A stretch of 42,851 nucleotides of DNA. Source: Planctomycetota bacterium (lineage in GTDB: Bacteria > Planctomycetota > Phycisphaerae > WQYP01). Positions 1 to 8,538 of this stretch are shown in pieces; position 1 is the stretch's first letter; every line of letters starts with the position of its first letter. The DNA lies in assembly GCA_021790475.1 (NCBI GenBank), contig JAJYDU010000003.1:1-42851 (forward strand). Direction: 5' to 3'. The notes beneath the pieces are model-generated. The model had not been told where the DNA came from. It worked only from the letters and a program-made list of their open reading frames with translations, and made no database searches. The position numbers were made by a program, and so were the translations under genes.

Positions 1-727
1 CAATCTCGCCATGCCTTAACCGTTTGGCGTAACCGACGCTGTCTTCCTCGCGCCGCAGATCCGCAATGGTTCCCTCCGCAAGATAACGGTCGCTGGCGTG
101 CATGGTAACGACACGGCGTTTGATACGCCGTAGAAGTTCCAGAGGGTCTTCCCCCGCCAGAATGGTATTGCTCGGGTCGTAATTCACGCCGAAATGGGGC
201 GATTCAATGCGCTGGACCAGATCGCAGAAAACATCCATTTTCTGGGCGAATTCAGGAAACTTCCAGTAATTATCCTTGTAGTGATTTTCCAGCGTCAAGG
301 TTACCCCATTCGCCGTCGCGTACTCCAAACACGCTTCGATGCATTCGGCCGCGTAGCGAATGCCATCTTCCCGGCTCACTTCCGGCCGGCGCTGGCCGGA
401 AAGCACGCGACAAAATTGACCGCCCAGAACGGCGGTCATATCGATCCAGCGTTTTTCCTGTTCAATCTGGGCGATGCGGAAGGCGGGATCGGGATGGGTA
501 AAATCCGGGGAACAACATATCATGGGGATGCAAAGTCCATGGTCTTGCGCTATTCTTCCCGCGATCGGCCACTGTCTGCTGTCTTTGAGCTCGCGGAATC
601 CGCTGTAAAACTCCAGCCCCTGAATATCCAGCGTGGCCGCCAACTCAATCCACTGCCGCAGCGACAGCGAGCCATCGATGCACAGGGCATCCAGAAACGC
701 CTTGGGAAATGCCGCCAGTCGTGGCAT
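1..727 (-). CDS. Sugar phosphate isomerase/epimerase, TIM barrel (partial, C-terminus outside window)
   Basis: Last visible gene of the operon; about 242 codons are present and the reading frame runs off base 1. The protein begins MPRLAAFPKAF and has the xylose-isomerase-like TIM-barrel (AP endonuclease 2) pattern. Probable metal ligands are the Glu of LENHYKDNYW, the Asp of FGVNYDPSNT and the His of MHASDRY. These enzymes use a divalent metal to isomerise or epimerise keto sugars and sugar acids in the cytoplasm. The ATG shares one base with the TGA of the SDR gene upstream and has AGGAG about 8 bases before it, so start and coupling are well supported. The exact substrate cannot be read from the sequence. 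It is a distant paralogue of the isomerase-like gene at 1560-2462. Confidence 0.85.
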   Translation of the reverse strand, partial: MPRLAAFPKAFLDALCIDGSLSLRQWIELAATLDIQGLEFYSGFRELKDSRQWPIAGRIAQDHGLCIPMICCSPDFTHPDPAFRIAQIEQEKRWIDMTAVLGGQFCRVLSGQRRPEVSREDGIRYAAECIEACLEYATANGVTLTLENHYKDNYWKFPEFAQKMDVFCDLVQRIESPHFGVNYDPSNTILAGEDPLELLRRIKRRVVTMHASDRYLAEGTIADLRREEDSVGYAKRLRHGEI

Positions 728-1569
728 CAGTTATTCTCCTTCGCCGGATGGCGGCGGAGCACGGGACCGGAAGCATCATAAACGCCCTTGAGCAAGGTGT
801 TCTCCTTTACTGGATTGCGGCCGATCACAGGGTACTGTTCCAGGTCCAGAACCGTCCCGGATAGAGGCCGGCTTTCGTCATTGAGCCAAAACACCGCGGC
901 GGCGGCGATATGTTCGGGAGTGAGAATACGGCCCGAGGGCGCAAATTCCCCCGGTACGCGTTCCGGCCAGTCCGCCGGCAATCCTTCCGACATTTTCAGC
1001 TTGTATTCATTGGGCGTAAGAATCCAGCCCAGGTTGAAATGGTTGACCCGTACCCCCCGGGCGGCCAAGGCGTCGGCCAGATTTCGCGACAACGTCATCA
1101 AGGCGCCTTTGGATATGCTGTAATCCAACTGATTGGTCTCGCCGGTATAGGCGTTGACCGAACCGATGTTGAGCACGCTTCCCTTGCTTCGTTGGAGCTG
1201 TTCCAGGGCCGCCTGGATCAGCAGCAGCGGAGCGCGCACGTTAATCGCCATCACCCGGTCAAACAGGGCGGCGTCCGTCGTATGAATATTGCTTCGCACA
1301 ACCCAGGCGGCGTTGTTGACCAGGCCATCCAGGCGGCCGAAAGCCGCCAGTGCCGCCGCCACGATTCGTTCGGGCGCCTTCGCGTCCGACAGGTCGTCGA
1401 TATGCAGGCAAGCGGCGGAACCCAGCGCGGCGGCGACGCGCTCGCCCACCTGGCGCTTCGAGCCGTGTATAAGCACCTTGGCCCCTTCCGCCGCGCAGCG
1501 GCGGGCGATGGCTTCGCCCACACCGGTCGTACTGCCGGTAACGATGATAACCTTGTCTTTCAAGCGCAC
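727..1569 (-). CDS. SDR-family NAD(P)-dependent oxidoreductase
   Basis: A classical short-chain dehydrogenase of 280 residues. The nucleotide-binding TGSTTGVG motif is at residues 11-18, NNAA at 86-89, the active-site Asn at 110, and the catalytic set is Ser137, Tyr150 and Lys154 (YSISK). The start is taken as GTG at 1569, with GGAGGAGG seven bases upstream. This removes about 100 residues of low-complexity, Arg-rich sequence that an in-frame upstream ATG would add and that no SDR has. It overlaps the isomerase-like gene upstream by 10 bases and the next gene by 1. It probably oxidises or reduces a hydroxyl of the sugar-like substrate handled by the operon; which one is unknown. The C-terminal tail after about residue 245 is longer than in a minimal SDR. 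Confidence 0.88.
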   Translation of the reverse strand: MRLKDKVIIVTGSTTGVGEAIARRCAAEGAKVLIHGSKRQVGERVAAALGSAACLHIDDLSDAKAPERIVAAALAAFGRLDGLVNNAAWVVRSNIHTTDAALFDRVMAINVRAPLLLIQAALEQLQRSKGSVLNIGSVNAYTGETNQLDYSISKGALMTLSRNLADALAARGVRVNHFNLGWILTPNEYKLKMSEGLPADWPERVPGEFAPSGRILTPEHIAAAAVFWLNDESRPLSGTVLDLEQYPVIGRNPVKENTLLKGVYDASGPVLRRHPAKENN

Positions 1570-2462
1570 GATCGGGCCTCCTCCCAGACTTTGTAAAATC
1601 CTCGCCGCCCCTCTTCGATAACCCGGGCCGGATCCGCCCGCCAGAGGGAATCGGGCAGATCGTGGCTGGAGAAAATCTCCAGACAATAAGCCCCCTTGTA
1701 ACCCGCCCGCTCCAGGGCGCCGAGCAATGTCGGCCAGGGAATGATTCCCTGGCCCGGTAATACGCGGTCGCCCAATCGCCGCGGCTGTTCCCGCGGCCAG
1801 TCGCACACGTGTACGCCCAGGAGCTGTTGGCCCAGACCGGCGATCCGCCGGGCGATGTCCGGTTCGTGCCATACGTGCCATACGTCCAACATCAGGCCGA
1901 AATGGGGATGATCCACGTCTTCAATCAGCCGCAAAGCGTCCCCGAGTGTGCAGATAAACGTATCGGCATTCATCAGAATGGGATTCAACGGTTCAAACAT
2001 GATTCGCACGCCATGATCGGCGGCGTACCTGGCCAGATCCGGGTAAAGTTTGCGGGCCGTCTGCTGTGCCAGACGAAAATTATGCCCCGGCGCATTGCCG
2101 CTGATGGTTACCAGCGGCAAATTCTCCCCCGGAAAACTCTCGGAAAATAGATCGATCGTTTGCCGGTACCGCCGCAACCGTTCCGCGGGATCATCTATAT
2201 TCGGGCACATGGAGTCCTCGAAAAGAGCATGAACCCGCGGCTGAACGCTGGTAACTTTCAGCGGGCCTTCCTTGAGCCGGGCCAATTGCTCCCGCGCTTC
2301 GCCCCGGTCGGTAGAGAGTTTGCGTTCACAGACCTCGATGCCCGCCACGCCGAGCCGGCGATAGAGCGCCACATCCTCCTGGAAGCTCTGATCCCAGGTG
2401 GTGAACTCGCTGACGGAAAAAAACGGTAAAGGATCCATGGGTCTCCCGGTGTCTGGAATCAT
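1560..2462 (-). CDS. Sugar phosphate isomerase/epimerase (xylose isomerase-like TIM barrel)
   Basis: A 300-residue protein of the AP-endonuclease-2/xylose-isomerase-like family, related to hydroxypyruvate isomerase and inosose dehydratase (IolE). Metal-site candidates are the Glu of IMFEPLNP, the Asp of LMLDVWHVWHEPD, the His of GVHVCDWPR and the Glu of YCLEIFS, in the order expected for this barrel. The ATG overlaps the TGA of the dehydrogenase gene upstream as ATGA, which favours MIPDTG over the internal Met at codon 9 (MDPLPFF), although the latter cannot be excluded. Paired with a second, different isomerase-like gene (1-727), it suggests two consecutive isomerisation, epimerisation or dehydration steps on one carbohydrate. 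The substrate is not predictable. Confidence 0.85.
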   Translation of the reverse strand: MIPDTGRPMDPLPFFSVSEFTTWDQSFQEDVALYRRLGVAGIEVCERKLSTDRGEAREQLARLKEGPLKVTSVQPRVHALFEDSMCPNIDDPAERLRRYRQTIDLFSESFPGENLPLVTISGNAPGHNFRLAQQTARKLYPDLARYAADHGVRIMFEPLNPILMNADTFICTLGDALRLIEDVDHPHFGLMLDVWHVWHEPDIARRIAGLGQQLLGVHVCDWPREQPRRLGDRVLPGQGIIPWPTLLGALERAGYKGAYCLEIFSSHDLPDSLWRADPARVIEEGRRGFYKVWEEARSCA

Positions 2463-3481
2463 GGTTTGAGCAAAGCCTTGACAATCCGCCCGCTGTGCAT
2501 TTTTTCAAAGGCCTCCTGCCATTGGTCCAATGCCCAGACGCCGCCGATGATCGGCGCCACGTCAAGTTGCGCCGAGGCCAGCAGGTCGATCACGCGTTCC
2601 CATATCGGCCAGTTATGGCTGAAACTGCCCTGCAATGTAATGTTCTTTTGTACCAGCGGGTCCAGCGAAAAACCCAGCGGCTGCGGTCCCCAGCCCACCT
2701 TGCTGATCCATCCGTTGGGGCGGACAATCCGCAACGCTTTTTGCAATATCGCCGAAACGCCCGCGGCGTCAATCACGCCGTCCACTCCCAGCCCGTCGCC
2801 TTGTCCGGCCCACTCGTCCAGGCCTTCGATCATCGGAAGGCAGCCGTATTTCCGGACCACTTCCAGACGGGTACGGTCGCGCTCCAGGCCGACAATGGCC
2901 ACCGTTGCTCCGCAGAGCCGGGCCACCGCGGCGCATAGAATGCCGATGGGACCCGGGCCGAAAACCACCACGCGATCGCCGGGTTTGATGGCGGCGTTAT
3001 AAACCACCGCGTGGTAGGCTACGCAGCATGGTTCCGTCAACGCCGCTTTCTCAAATGTCAGATTCGCCGGCAGCCGATGCAGGCACCGGGCGGGAACCCG
3101 CACGAAGCGGGTCATCGCCCCGTTCACGCCATAGCCGAATCCCTGGCGCGTCGGATCTAAATTGTACAGACCCTGGCGGGACATGGGGTTGTTCGGATCG
3201 ATGACCGCCGCCGTCTCGCTTACCACGCGATCGCCCGGCTGCCATCCGACCGCGCGTTCGCCGGCCTCCTGGATCACGCCGGCGAATTCATGACCCAGAA
3301 TCACGGGATAATTCACCGGCCAGCTATGATCGCCCGTCCATTGATGCAAATCGCTGCCGCACACGCCGACCGCCGCAACTTCCAGCAGTACGTCGTCCGG
3401 ACCGATCGGGGGACGCGCTGTCGGGCGGAGTTCCACGCTATATCTGGCCGCTGCGAAATTGACCACCGCCGGATCACTCAT
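2459..3481 (-). CDS. Medium-chain zinc-type alcohol/polyol dehydrogenase lacking the structural-zinc cysteines
   Basis: A 340-residue MDR-superfamily dehydrogenase of the sorbitol/threonine dehydrogenase type. Catalytic zinc ligands are visible: Cys41 in GVCGSD, His64-Glu65 in LGHEF, and Glu150 in TEPCC. The Rossmann motif is GPGPIG at 175-180. The four-cysteine structural zinc lobe normally found after the VVSE segment is absent: residues 91-117 contain no Cys. Losses like this occur in some MDR enzymes. It probably oxidises a secondary hydroxyl of a polyol or sugar with NAD(P). It overlaps the UroD-like gene by 8 bases and the isomerase-like gene by 4, so it is co-translated with them. Confidence 0.88.
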   Translation of the reverse strand: MSDPAVVNFAAARYSVELRPTARPPIGPDDVLLEVAAVGVCGSDLHQWTGDHSWPVNYPVILGHEFAGVIQEAGERAVGWQPGDRVVSETAAVIDPNNPMSRQGLYNLDPTRQGFGYGVNGAMTRFVRVPARCLHRLPANLTFEKAALTEPCCVAYHAVVYNAAIKPGDRVVVFGPGPIGILCAAVARLCGATVAIVGLERDRTRLEVVRKYGCLPMIEGLDEWAGQGDGLGVDGVIDAAGVSAILQKALRIVRPNGWISKVGWGPQPLGFSLDPLVQKNITLQGSFSHNWPIWERVIDLLASAQLDVAPIIGGVWALDQWQEAFEKMHSGRIVKALLKP

Positions 3482-4673
3482 TTTTTACTCTCCAGCTTTC
3501 GGAGCGGCTGGTTATTCCGTCGCTCCGGAAAGCATTGTAATCGTCTACGATTTTCCCGACCAACCGCACCCGTTTGATGTCGCCATGGGACGATATCTCG
3601 TCGCTCGCTCCGAGAATCAAGTGCGGCGCAAAGAGGTCAATACATTTTTTTGCGCAGTCGGATAATGTTTGTTCGCTGTAGGTGGGATCGAAAAAAACCG
3701 CCGGTATGCCGTCCAGCAGATACATATCGCCCAGGGCTTTTTTGGTTTCTTCCAACGTTACATCGCCCTGGGGCAGCGGGGTGATCGCTTCAATACCGTC
3801 CAGGCCGGTTTCCCTGGCATAAGGCAGCAACGGCTTGCACAGCCCGTCCCAGTGCGAGCAAACGAACTTGCCGGCGGCATGCAGCCGCCGGCTCCATCGC
3901 TGATACAAGGGCAGAATATGCCTCTCAAAGAGCCTGGGAGACATGGTTCCGGCGTGCAGATTATCTCCAAAATTAACCAGATGAATCGGGCTGGCGTTGA
4001 TCTCTTCGATGAGCCGTTCTTTCCATAGGATCAGGGCCTCAAAATAGCGCTCGCACGTCGCCGGGTAATCCTGCAATGCGTAGGTTGCGGCCTCGATTCC
4101 CATGTCGTTGATATATAAATGCTGGAGCGTGGTGCGGGGCAAATTCATCGTCGGGGCGCCCAATCCGCGCCACCTGGCCGCGACGCCGTCGAACATCCGC
4201 TGATCCCAGGACCAGACCATCCGCTCCGTCCGCCAGGCGGCAACTTTCATTTCCTGTTCGTCGGAAACAGGCCACTTGATCGGCTTGTGCCAGGGACTCT
4301 CCTTGCTGCGGCGATAAATGGCGCGCTGGCTGCCAACCGGCGTGTCCCAACACAGTTCATAGTCGCTCGCATCAAGATCCCTCTTGGAAAACCGCACCGC
4401 CGCATCTTCTTTGCACTTGAAAGCGCTTTCGTATTCATACACCCGGTTGGAACAGCCCAGCGCGCGGTAGATCTGGGGCAGGGACATTCCCGTATAAGGC
4501 GCGGGCAGAGCTTCGCCGGAGAAAATTTTGTCGTCGTACCACGCCAGAATACGCGGCTGCCAGATGATTTTGCCCCCGGCTTTTCCGAAGGCTACGTCAA
4601 GATGCAATTGCGCAAGATCAAGATGGCTATGATCGGTGGGACGAACTGCCGTTCCTGTGGGCGGGGTGCTCAT
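3474..4673 (-). CDS. Uroporphyrinogen decarboxylase (URO-D)-family protein, probably not a haem enzyme
   Basis: A 399-residue protein whose C-terminal half has the URO-D/MtaA-like barrel pattern: a segment HLVNFGDNLHAGTMSP, then KFVCSHWDGLCKPLL followed by GLDGIEAITPLPQGD and a late DGIPAVFF. True HemE proteins are about 340-350 residues and begin quite differently. This one has a long N-terminal part (WYDDKIF, then GMSLPQIYRALG) seen in the URO-D-like methyltransferase group. His and Cys in SHWDGLC could bind a metal or a thiol substrate. Family members with known function include corrinoid-dependent methyltransferases, so demethylation of a methylated substrate is a possible role, not a demonstrated one. 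Its ATG overlaps the TGA of the upstream HPS-like gene (ATGA). Confidence 0.8.
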   Translation of the reverse strand: MSTPPTGTAVRPTDHSHLDLAQLHLDVAFGKAGGKIIWQPRILAWYDDKIFSGEALPAPYTGMSLPQIYRALGCSNRVYEYESAFKCKEDAAVRFSKRDLDASDYELCWDTPVGSQRAIYRRSKESPWHKPIKWPVSDEQEMKVAAWRTERMVWSWDQRMFDGVAARWRGLGAPTMNLPRTTLQHLYINDMGIEAATYALQDYPATCERYFEALILWKERLIEEINASPIHLVNFGDNLHAGTMSPRLFERHILPLYQRWSRRLHAAGKFVCSHWDGLCKPLLPYARETGLDGIEAITPLPQGDVTLEETKKALGDMYLLDGIPAVFFDPTYSEQTLSDCAKKCIDLFAPHLILGASDEISSHGDIKRVRLVGKIVDDYNAFRSDGITSRSESWRVKNE

Positions 4674-4867
4674 GTCTTTGGTTTTTTTTCCTCTCCATAC
4701 GCGTGCACTTTTTGACAGATCAGCCGCAGGGATTCTTCGACATTGCCGCCGGCTCTCTTGAAAGAGTCGGCGTCAATCGTCAGAGGCGCTCCGAGCACAA
4801 CCAGCGGCGCGCCGTATTCGGGCGTGCGCACCGCCTGCTCAATGTTCAGCCCGCCGACCGCCTGTAC
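4617..4867 (+). repeat. 251-bp direct repeat, copy 1 (inside the operon)
   Basis: Covers the UroD-like/HPS-like gene junction: the first codons of the former and about the last 66 codons of the latter. By eye it matches 8881-9131 with 4 mismatches in 251 bases, same orientation, 4264 bases apart. This is the functional copy, as both genes read through it. Confidence 0.9.
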
Positions 4868-5377
4868 CGGTACGCGCACCGCGGCGACCACCTCCCGCAG
4901 TTGATCCAGGGGACTCGGCGGGCGTTGTCCCCGCGCCGCAATGCCGCGGCGTTCGTCGTAGCCAATGTGATGGATGACAAAATCGCAGCCCATCTCCTCC
5001 AGGTAGCGGGCGCCCGCCACCATGTCCGGGCAAGCCAAATTGTCGCCCATCACTTTCAGATGGTAATCGCGTCCGGCTTTGACCACGCAGCGGATGGTTT
5101 CTTCCTGCGCCCGCGCCATCACGACTACATGGGTAGCGCCGGCTTGGGCCATTAACTCCGCTTCCAGGTAGCCGCCATCCATGGTCTTCAAGTCCGCCAC
5201 AATCGGTATATCCGGAAATTCCCTTCGCAGCGCCCGCACGCCGTTCATACCTTCCGCGATGATCAGGGGTGTACCGGCCTCCAGCCAATCGACCCCGGCG
5301 CGCAGGGCCATTTTGGCGGTATCGAGAGCCTCCGCAATTTGGATTACATCAAGGGAGATTTGCACGACTGGCCGCAC
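4670..5377 (-). CDS. 3-hexulose-6-phosphate synthase-like protein (OMP decarboxylase superfamily)
   Basis: A 235-residue barrel of the OMPDC superfamily, which contains 3-hexulose-6-phosphate synthase (HPS) and 3-keto-L-gulonate-6-phosphate decarboxylase. The signature Asp-x-Lys-x-x-Asp is at residues 62-67 (ADLKTMDGG), a Glu in WLEAGTP at 33, and the phosphate-binding turn in AVGGLN at about 173-178. The HIGYDER segment near 137-143 is closer to the HPS His-x-Gly-x-Asp pattern than to the decarboxylase type, so formaldehyde fixation or release is the better guess. No hexulose-phosphate isomerase (SIS domain) gene lies beside it. The start is GTG at 5377 with AAAGGA upstream. It is the first gene of the operon, about 50 bases below the predicted transcription start. 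Part of it is duplicated at 8881-9131. Confidence 0.8.
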   Translation of the reverse strand: MRPVVQISLDVIQIAEALDTAKMALRAGVDWLEAGTPLIIAEGMNGVRALRREFPDIPIVADLKTMDGGYLEAELMAQAGATHVVVMARAQEETIRCVVKAGRDYHLKVMGDNLACPDMVAGARYLEEMGCDFVIHHIGYDERRGIAARGQRPPSPLDQLREVVAAVRVPVQAVGGLNIEQAVRTPEYGAPLVVLGAPLTIDADSFKRAGGNVEESLRLICQKVHAYGEEKKPKT

Positions 5378-5435
5378 GGCTCGGTTCCTTTATGCACAAC
5401 AGTTCCGACCGCTTTCGACAGAAGAAACTTTTCGG

Positions 5436-5465
5436 GTTATACGTGGTGCATGATGTTTTGGTCAA
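5436..5465 (-). promoter_or_regulatory. Sigma-70-type promoter of the HPS/UroD/dehydrogenase operon
   Basis: On the minus strand, TTGACC (5465-5460) is followed after 18 bases by TATAAC (5441-5436), a near-consensus -35/-10 pair. It predicts a start near 5428 and a leader of about 50 bases before the GTG at 5377. No clear operator palindrome was seen. Confidence 0.6.
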
Positions 5466-5595
5466 GCGAGTCTCGCACGCAATGCCAAGAGGGGGCATGA
5501 CCGATTACGCGGCTGCGTTTCAAACGGGGAGCGGGCATCTTGCCCGACTGGAAGGTAATAACTTGGCGGCCTGGAAGGCCGCCCCCCATAGGCCC

Positions 5596-5690
5596 GCGGC
5601 GGCGCCGCCGCTCTACTTTCAACTTTCTACTTTCCTCCCGCGGCGCAGCCGCCGCTCTACTCTCAACTTTCTACTTTCTTCCGCCTGCGC
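5596..5690. repeat. Two tandem copies of a GC-palindrome plus pyrimidine-tract repeat
   Basis: Two units of about 45 bases lie end to end just downstream of, and overlapping, the 3' end of the PEP-CTERM gene. Each has a GCGGCGC-type palindrome followed by a CT-rich tract (CTCTACTTTCAACTTTCTAC in the first). Diverged single copies lie at 8394-8445 and 9164-9215. On the minus strand the GC part can fold, but no T-run follows, so it is not a standard terminator. Confidence 0.6.
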
Positions 5691-8218
5691 ATCAGCAACA
5701 CCAGCCCGCCAGCCGCCAGCAGCACCAGCGTGGTTGGTTCGGGCGTGGGGACGGCCGTGACCTGTAAGCCCAGTGTGTCCGCAGTTGGCGTAAAGTCAAA
5801 TGAGTAACCATCGACGTTCAGTGGGCCGGAATTGGTGTTGGTGAACGAGCCGCTGATGCCGCTGGCCATCAGAAAAGTAAACTTATCGCCCACGTTGGCG
5901 GTAAAGCCGCTCTCCAGATTAAGCACAAGCTCACCACCCAGCGTCGCCGAACCGTTGGCGCTTATGGTGTCATACTGGCCGGTCCCCGTTCCCGTCAGGC
6001 CGATGTCCAGGATGCTCGAGGAAGTGAGAATCATGTTGCCGGGCACGTACATCGAGCTGGGATCCAGTACGACCGTGCCGCTGTTGGTGAAATCGCCGGA
6101 GAAGTTGAACGTGGCGCCATTCTCCAATTTGAAGGTACCGCTGTTGCTGGTCAAACCGGAAATTGCGTTAAACGACGTGCCGCTGCCTTTAAGGATAATC
6201 GTGGCGGCATTGGTGGTGATGTTCCCTCCCCCAAGATTCATGGAAGCGTTGGCGTCAACAATCCAGGTGCCGCCGGTGAGCGTGCCATTGGAAACGTTGG
6301 TGACGGTCCCGCCGTCCGCGGTGATGGTATTTCCAGCAGCGGCCTGCACGGTGCCAACATCGGCGTTGGTGAACGTGCCGCTGTTGAAATGCAGGGTACC
6401 ATTGGTGGCGGCGACGGTACCGTTGTTGGTGAGGGTAGAGCTTTGCAGATAGAAATCGCCCCCCGAATCGGTATTGATCACGCCGTTATTGACCATGGGC
6501 GCGGTGATCGAACCGCCCGCACCGCCGGCGATGGTCTGCCCGGCATCCACGGTAACCACAGCGTTGTTGGCCGCGCTGATCGTGCCACTGCCATAATAGT
6601 AGCTGAAGGCCACTTTCCCGCTGCCGGATAAGTCTCCGGAGCTTGCGAAAACAAGCGGCTGGCCGCCATGGGCGAGGAGGATGGTGCCGTTGTTGGTGAT
6701 GGTTCCGTTGGCCGCCAGGGCGCCGCCGTTGGTGGCGAGGGTGCTGCCGGCCGAAATCGTCACGCCATTAAGCGTTGTTGTGTAGCTGTCAACTTGAAGC
6801 TCGCCGCTGCCGCTGCTGGAAAGAGTTCCTCCGTTCACCGTGGTATTGTAGTAGAAGTTCACGATGCCGCCGGCCGCGGAGATCGTACCACCGGTGTTGT
6901 TGACAGTTAGAACCGAGCTTGATGAAAAGTTGGCGTCGTAGCCGAAAGCCAGGTTTCCGCTGGGATTCGTTGCCTCCAGAGTGCCGGTGTTGGTAATAGT
7001 CGTAGTCAGGTCAGAGGGCGTGGTGGTGAAGTTCAGAGTGTTATTTGTATCAGCGTTCATGGTGCCGCTATTTGTGATATTACCGCTGATCTGCCCGAGG
7101 CCGTGAATAGTGGCGTTGTTGGTCAGGCTGGAAGTGCTGTCAGTACTCAGAGTGCTGCCCGCGCTGGCCATGTGAAGGCCGCCGCTGCCGGCAAGCGTGA
7201 CATTCCGGCCGCCGCTGATGGAAATCCCGCCACCATTCTCAATATCCCCGTTGACGGTAATGGTCCCTTGCAGCGCCAGTGTGCTGGAATTGTTCAGGAT
7301 CGAGCTTGGCGTAATGCTCACACCATTCAGGGTGACGGTGCCGCTGGTATTGATGTAATCGCTGTAGGTGCTCTGATTGCCATCCGAACTCAGCGTTCCG
7401 CCGGTGACCGTTACGCCGTTTTCGATATTGATCTGGCTGCCGGTGCTGCCAGCGCTGCCGGTAGCGTTAATTATGCCGCCGGTGTTGTTGAATGTCATGG
7501 CGTTGCCGTCGCCGATTTGCAGTGAATCGCCGCCGGTGGCCTCCATGGTTCCTTTATTGGTATACGCGGTGGTGGTCGTGGTGATGCTGTTGTCGTAGTT
7601 GTAGGCGTTGGTCAACAATACCATGGGGTTGCCGCCATAGCTGGCGTCGATAGTTCCTTTATTAATTAGATCCGCGCTGATGTAGCCGGCGCCGTTGATT
7701 ATCTGGTTGGCGCCCACGGTCAGGGTGGGGGTGGTAGCGTCGGACAGGAGTACCGAGGCGGAGTTTTGCAGGGTCAGAGTTCCGGTGCCCGTGATGCTCG
7801 TGCCACTGCTTGAGAAAATCAGGTCGGAGTAAGCGCCTCCGCCGCCTTCCACGGCTACCGTGCTGTCATTTTCCAGTGTGCCTCCAATGACGAAGAACAC
7901 GTTGTAGCTCCTTATCCCTCCGGAATTGTCGGCATAGACCTGTAGCTTGGCGCCGCTCTGCACGGTGACGTTATTGATATTGACGTACCCACCACTATTC
8001 TCATCGCAGGCAGTGCCTGTCTCAATGATGGCGTCGTCAGTGGCGGCGGGGACTGAGCCGCTGCTCCAGCCCGCGGAATCGGACCACTTTGCGACGCCGT
8101 TCGGACCCACCGGCAGGAGCCACGTGTCCGTCGCGGCCTGTGCGGAGGATGTGGCCCAGGCGGTGGCCAGCGCCAACAGGGCGCACTTACCGATTAAAAC
8201 GCAACGATTCACTTTCAT
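5663..8218 (-). CDS. PEP-CTERM surface protein with autotransporter-like beta-helix repeats
   Basis: An 851-residue secreted protein. A Sec signal peptide (MKVNRCVLIGK, hydrophobic core, cleavage probably after SSAQA) is followed by a WSDSAGW...VP...D motif typical of such planctomycete proteins. Hundreds of residues of degenerate repeats follow (NTGGTISA, VNGGTLSS, TNNGTV), expected to form a right-handed beta-helix. The C-terminus is a PEP-CTERM sorting signal: PTPEPTT, a hydrophobic helix (LVLLAAGGLVLL) and the basic tail MRRRKKVES. The family is exported, processed by exosortase/archaeosortase-type enzymes and placed at the cell surface or in the matrix. The start at 8218 has GGGAG 8 bases before it; an upstream in-frame ATG at 8239 has no such site. 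Bases 7300-7330 and similar stretches are Thr/Ser/Gly/Asn-rich, unlike neighbouring genes. Confidence 0.9.
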   Translation of the reverse strand: MKVNRCVLIGKCALLALATAWATSSAQAATDTWLLPVGPNGVAKWSDSAGWSSGSVPAATDDAIIETGTACDENSGGYVNINNVTVQSGAKLQVYADNSGGIRSYNVFFVIGGTLENDSTVAVEGGGGAYSDLIFSSSGTSITGTGTLTLQNSASVLLSDATTPTLTVGANQIINGAGYISADLINKGTIDASYGGNPMVLLTNAYNYDNSITTTTTAYTNKGTMEATGGDSLQIGDGNAMTFNNTGGIINATGSAGSTGSQINIENGVTVTGGTLSSDGNQSTYSDYINTSGTVTLNGVSITPSSILNNSSTLALQGTITVNGDIENGGGISISGGRNVTLAGSGGLHMASAGSTLSTDSTSSLTNNATIHGLGQISGNITNSGTMNADTNNTLNFTTTPSDLTTTITNTGTLEATNPSGNLAFGYDANFSSSSVLTVNNTGGTISAAGGIVNFYYNTTVNGGTLSSSGSGELQVDSYTTTLNGVTISAGSTLATNGGALAANGTITNNGTILLAHGGQPLVFASSGDLSGSGKVAFSYYYGSGTISAANNAVVTVDAGQTIAGGAGGSITAPMVNNGVINTDSGGDFYLQSSTLTNNGTVAATNGTLHFNSGTFTNADVGTVQAAAGNTITADGGTVTNVSNGTLTGGTWIVDANASMNLGGGNITTNAATIILKGSGTSFNAISGLTSNSGTFKLENGATFNFSGDFTNSGTVVLDPSSMYVPGNMILTSSSILDIGLTGTGTGQYDTISANGSATLGGELVLNLESGFTANVGDKFTFLMASGISGSFTNTNSGPLNVDGYSFDFTPTADTLGLQVTAVPTPEPTTLVLLAAGGLVLLMRRRKKVES

Positions 8219-8393
8219 GATTGCAACTCCCTGTTCCAAAACACTCCAAAATTCCGGGTTGCACGCGCCGAGACATGATGTGGCTCCACGGTGCGGCGAA
8301 CCACGTAGTACTTTTACTTTGTCAGTTCATAGATGAGATTTTGCCTCTTCCCGCGGCACGATGCAATACGGGAATAGACGTAGGCTCCGCGTC

Positions 8394-8445
8394 CGCGGCG
8401 CAGCCGCTGCTCTCCTTTCAATTTTCTATTTTCTTCCGCCGGCGC
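8394..8445. repeat. GC/pyrimidine repeat, third copy
   Basis: Contains GCGGCGCAGCCGC, then TCTCCTTTCAATTTTCTATT and TTCTTCCGCCGGCGC. It is almost identical to the copy at 9164-9215 and diverged from the tandem pair at 5596-5690. Read on the minus strand it ends a short frame with the PEP-CTERM-like tail RRRKKIEN, but a stop lies immediately before it. Confidence 0.6.
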
Positions 8446-8538
8446 GCCGCTCATGGATAGACCTGACCGCGGCGATAAGAGTGTCCAAGACTTTGCGCGC
8501 GACAAGGTAGAACTCGTTGTGTTACTCATTTTTTTTCC

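Noticed and set aside
3474-4673. Annotation as HemE (haem biosynthesis)
   Set aside because: Length, N-terminus and operon context do not fit true uroporphyrinogen decarboxylase; only the fold family is shared.
5596-5690. CRISPR-like or satellite array
   Set aside because: Only two tandem units, no spacers of regular length and no cas genes; treated as a dispersed repeat.
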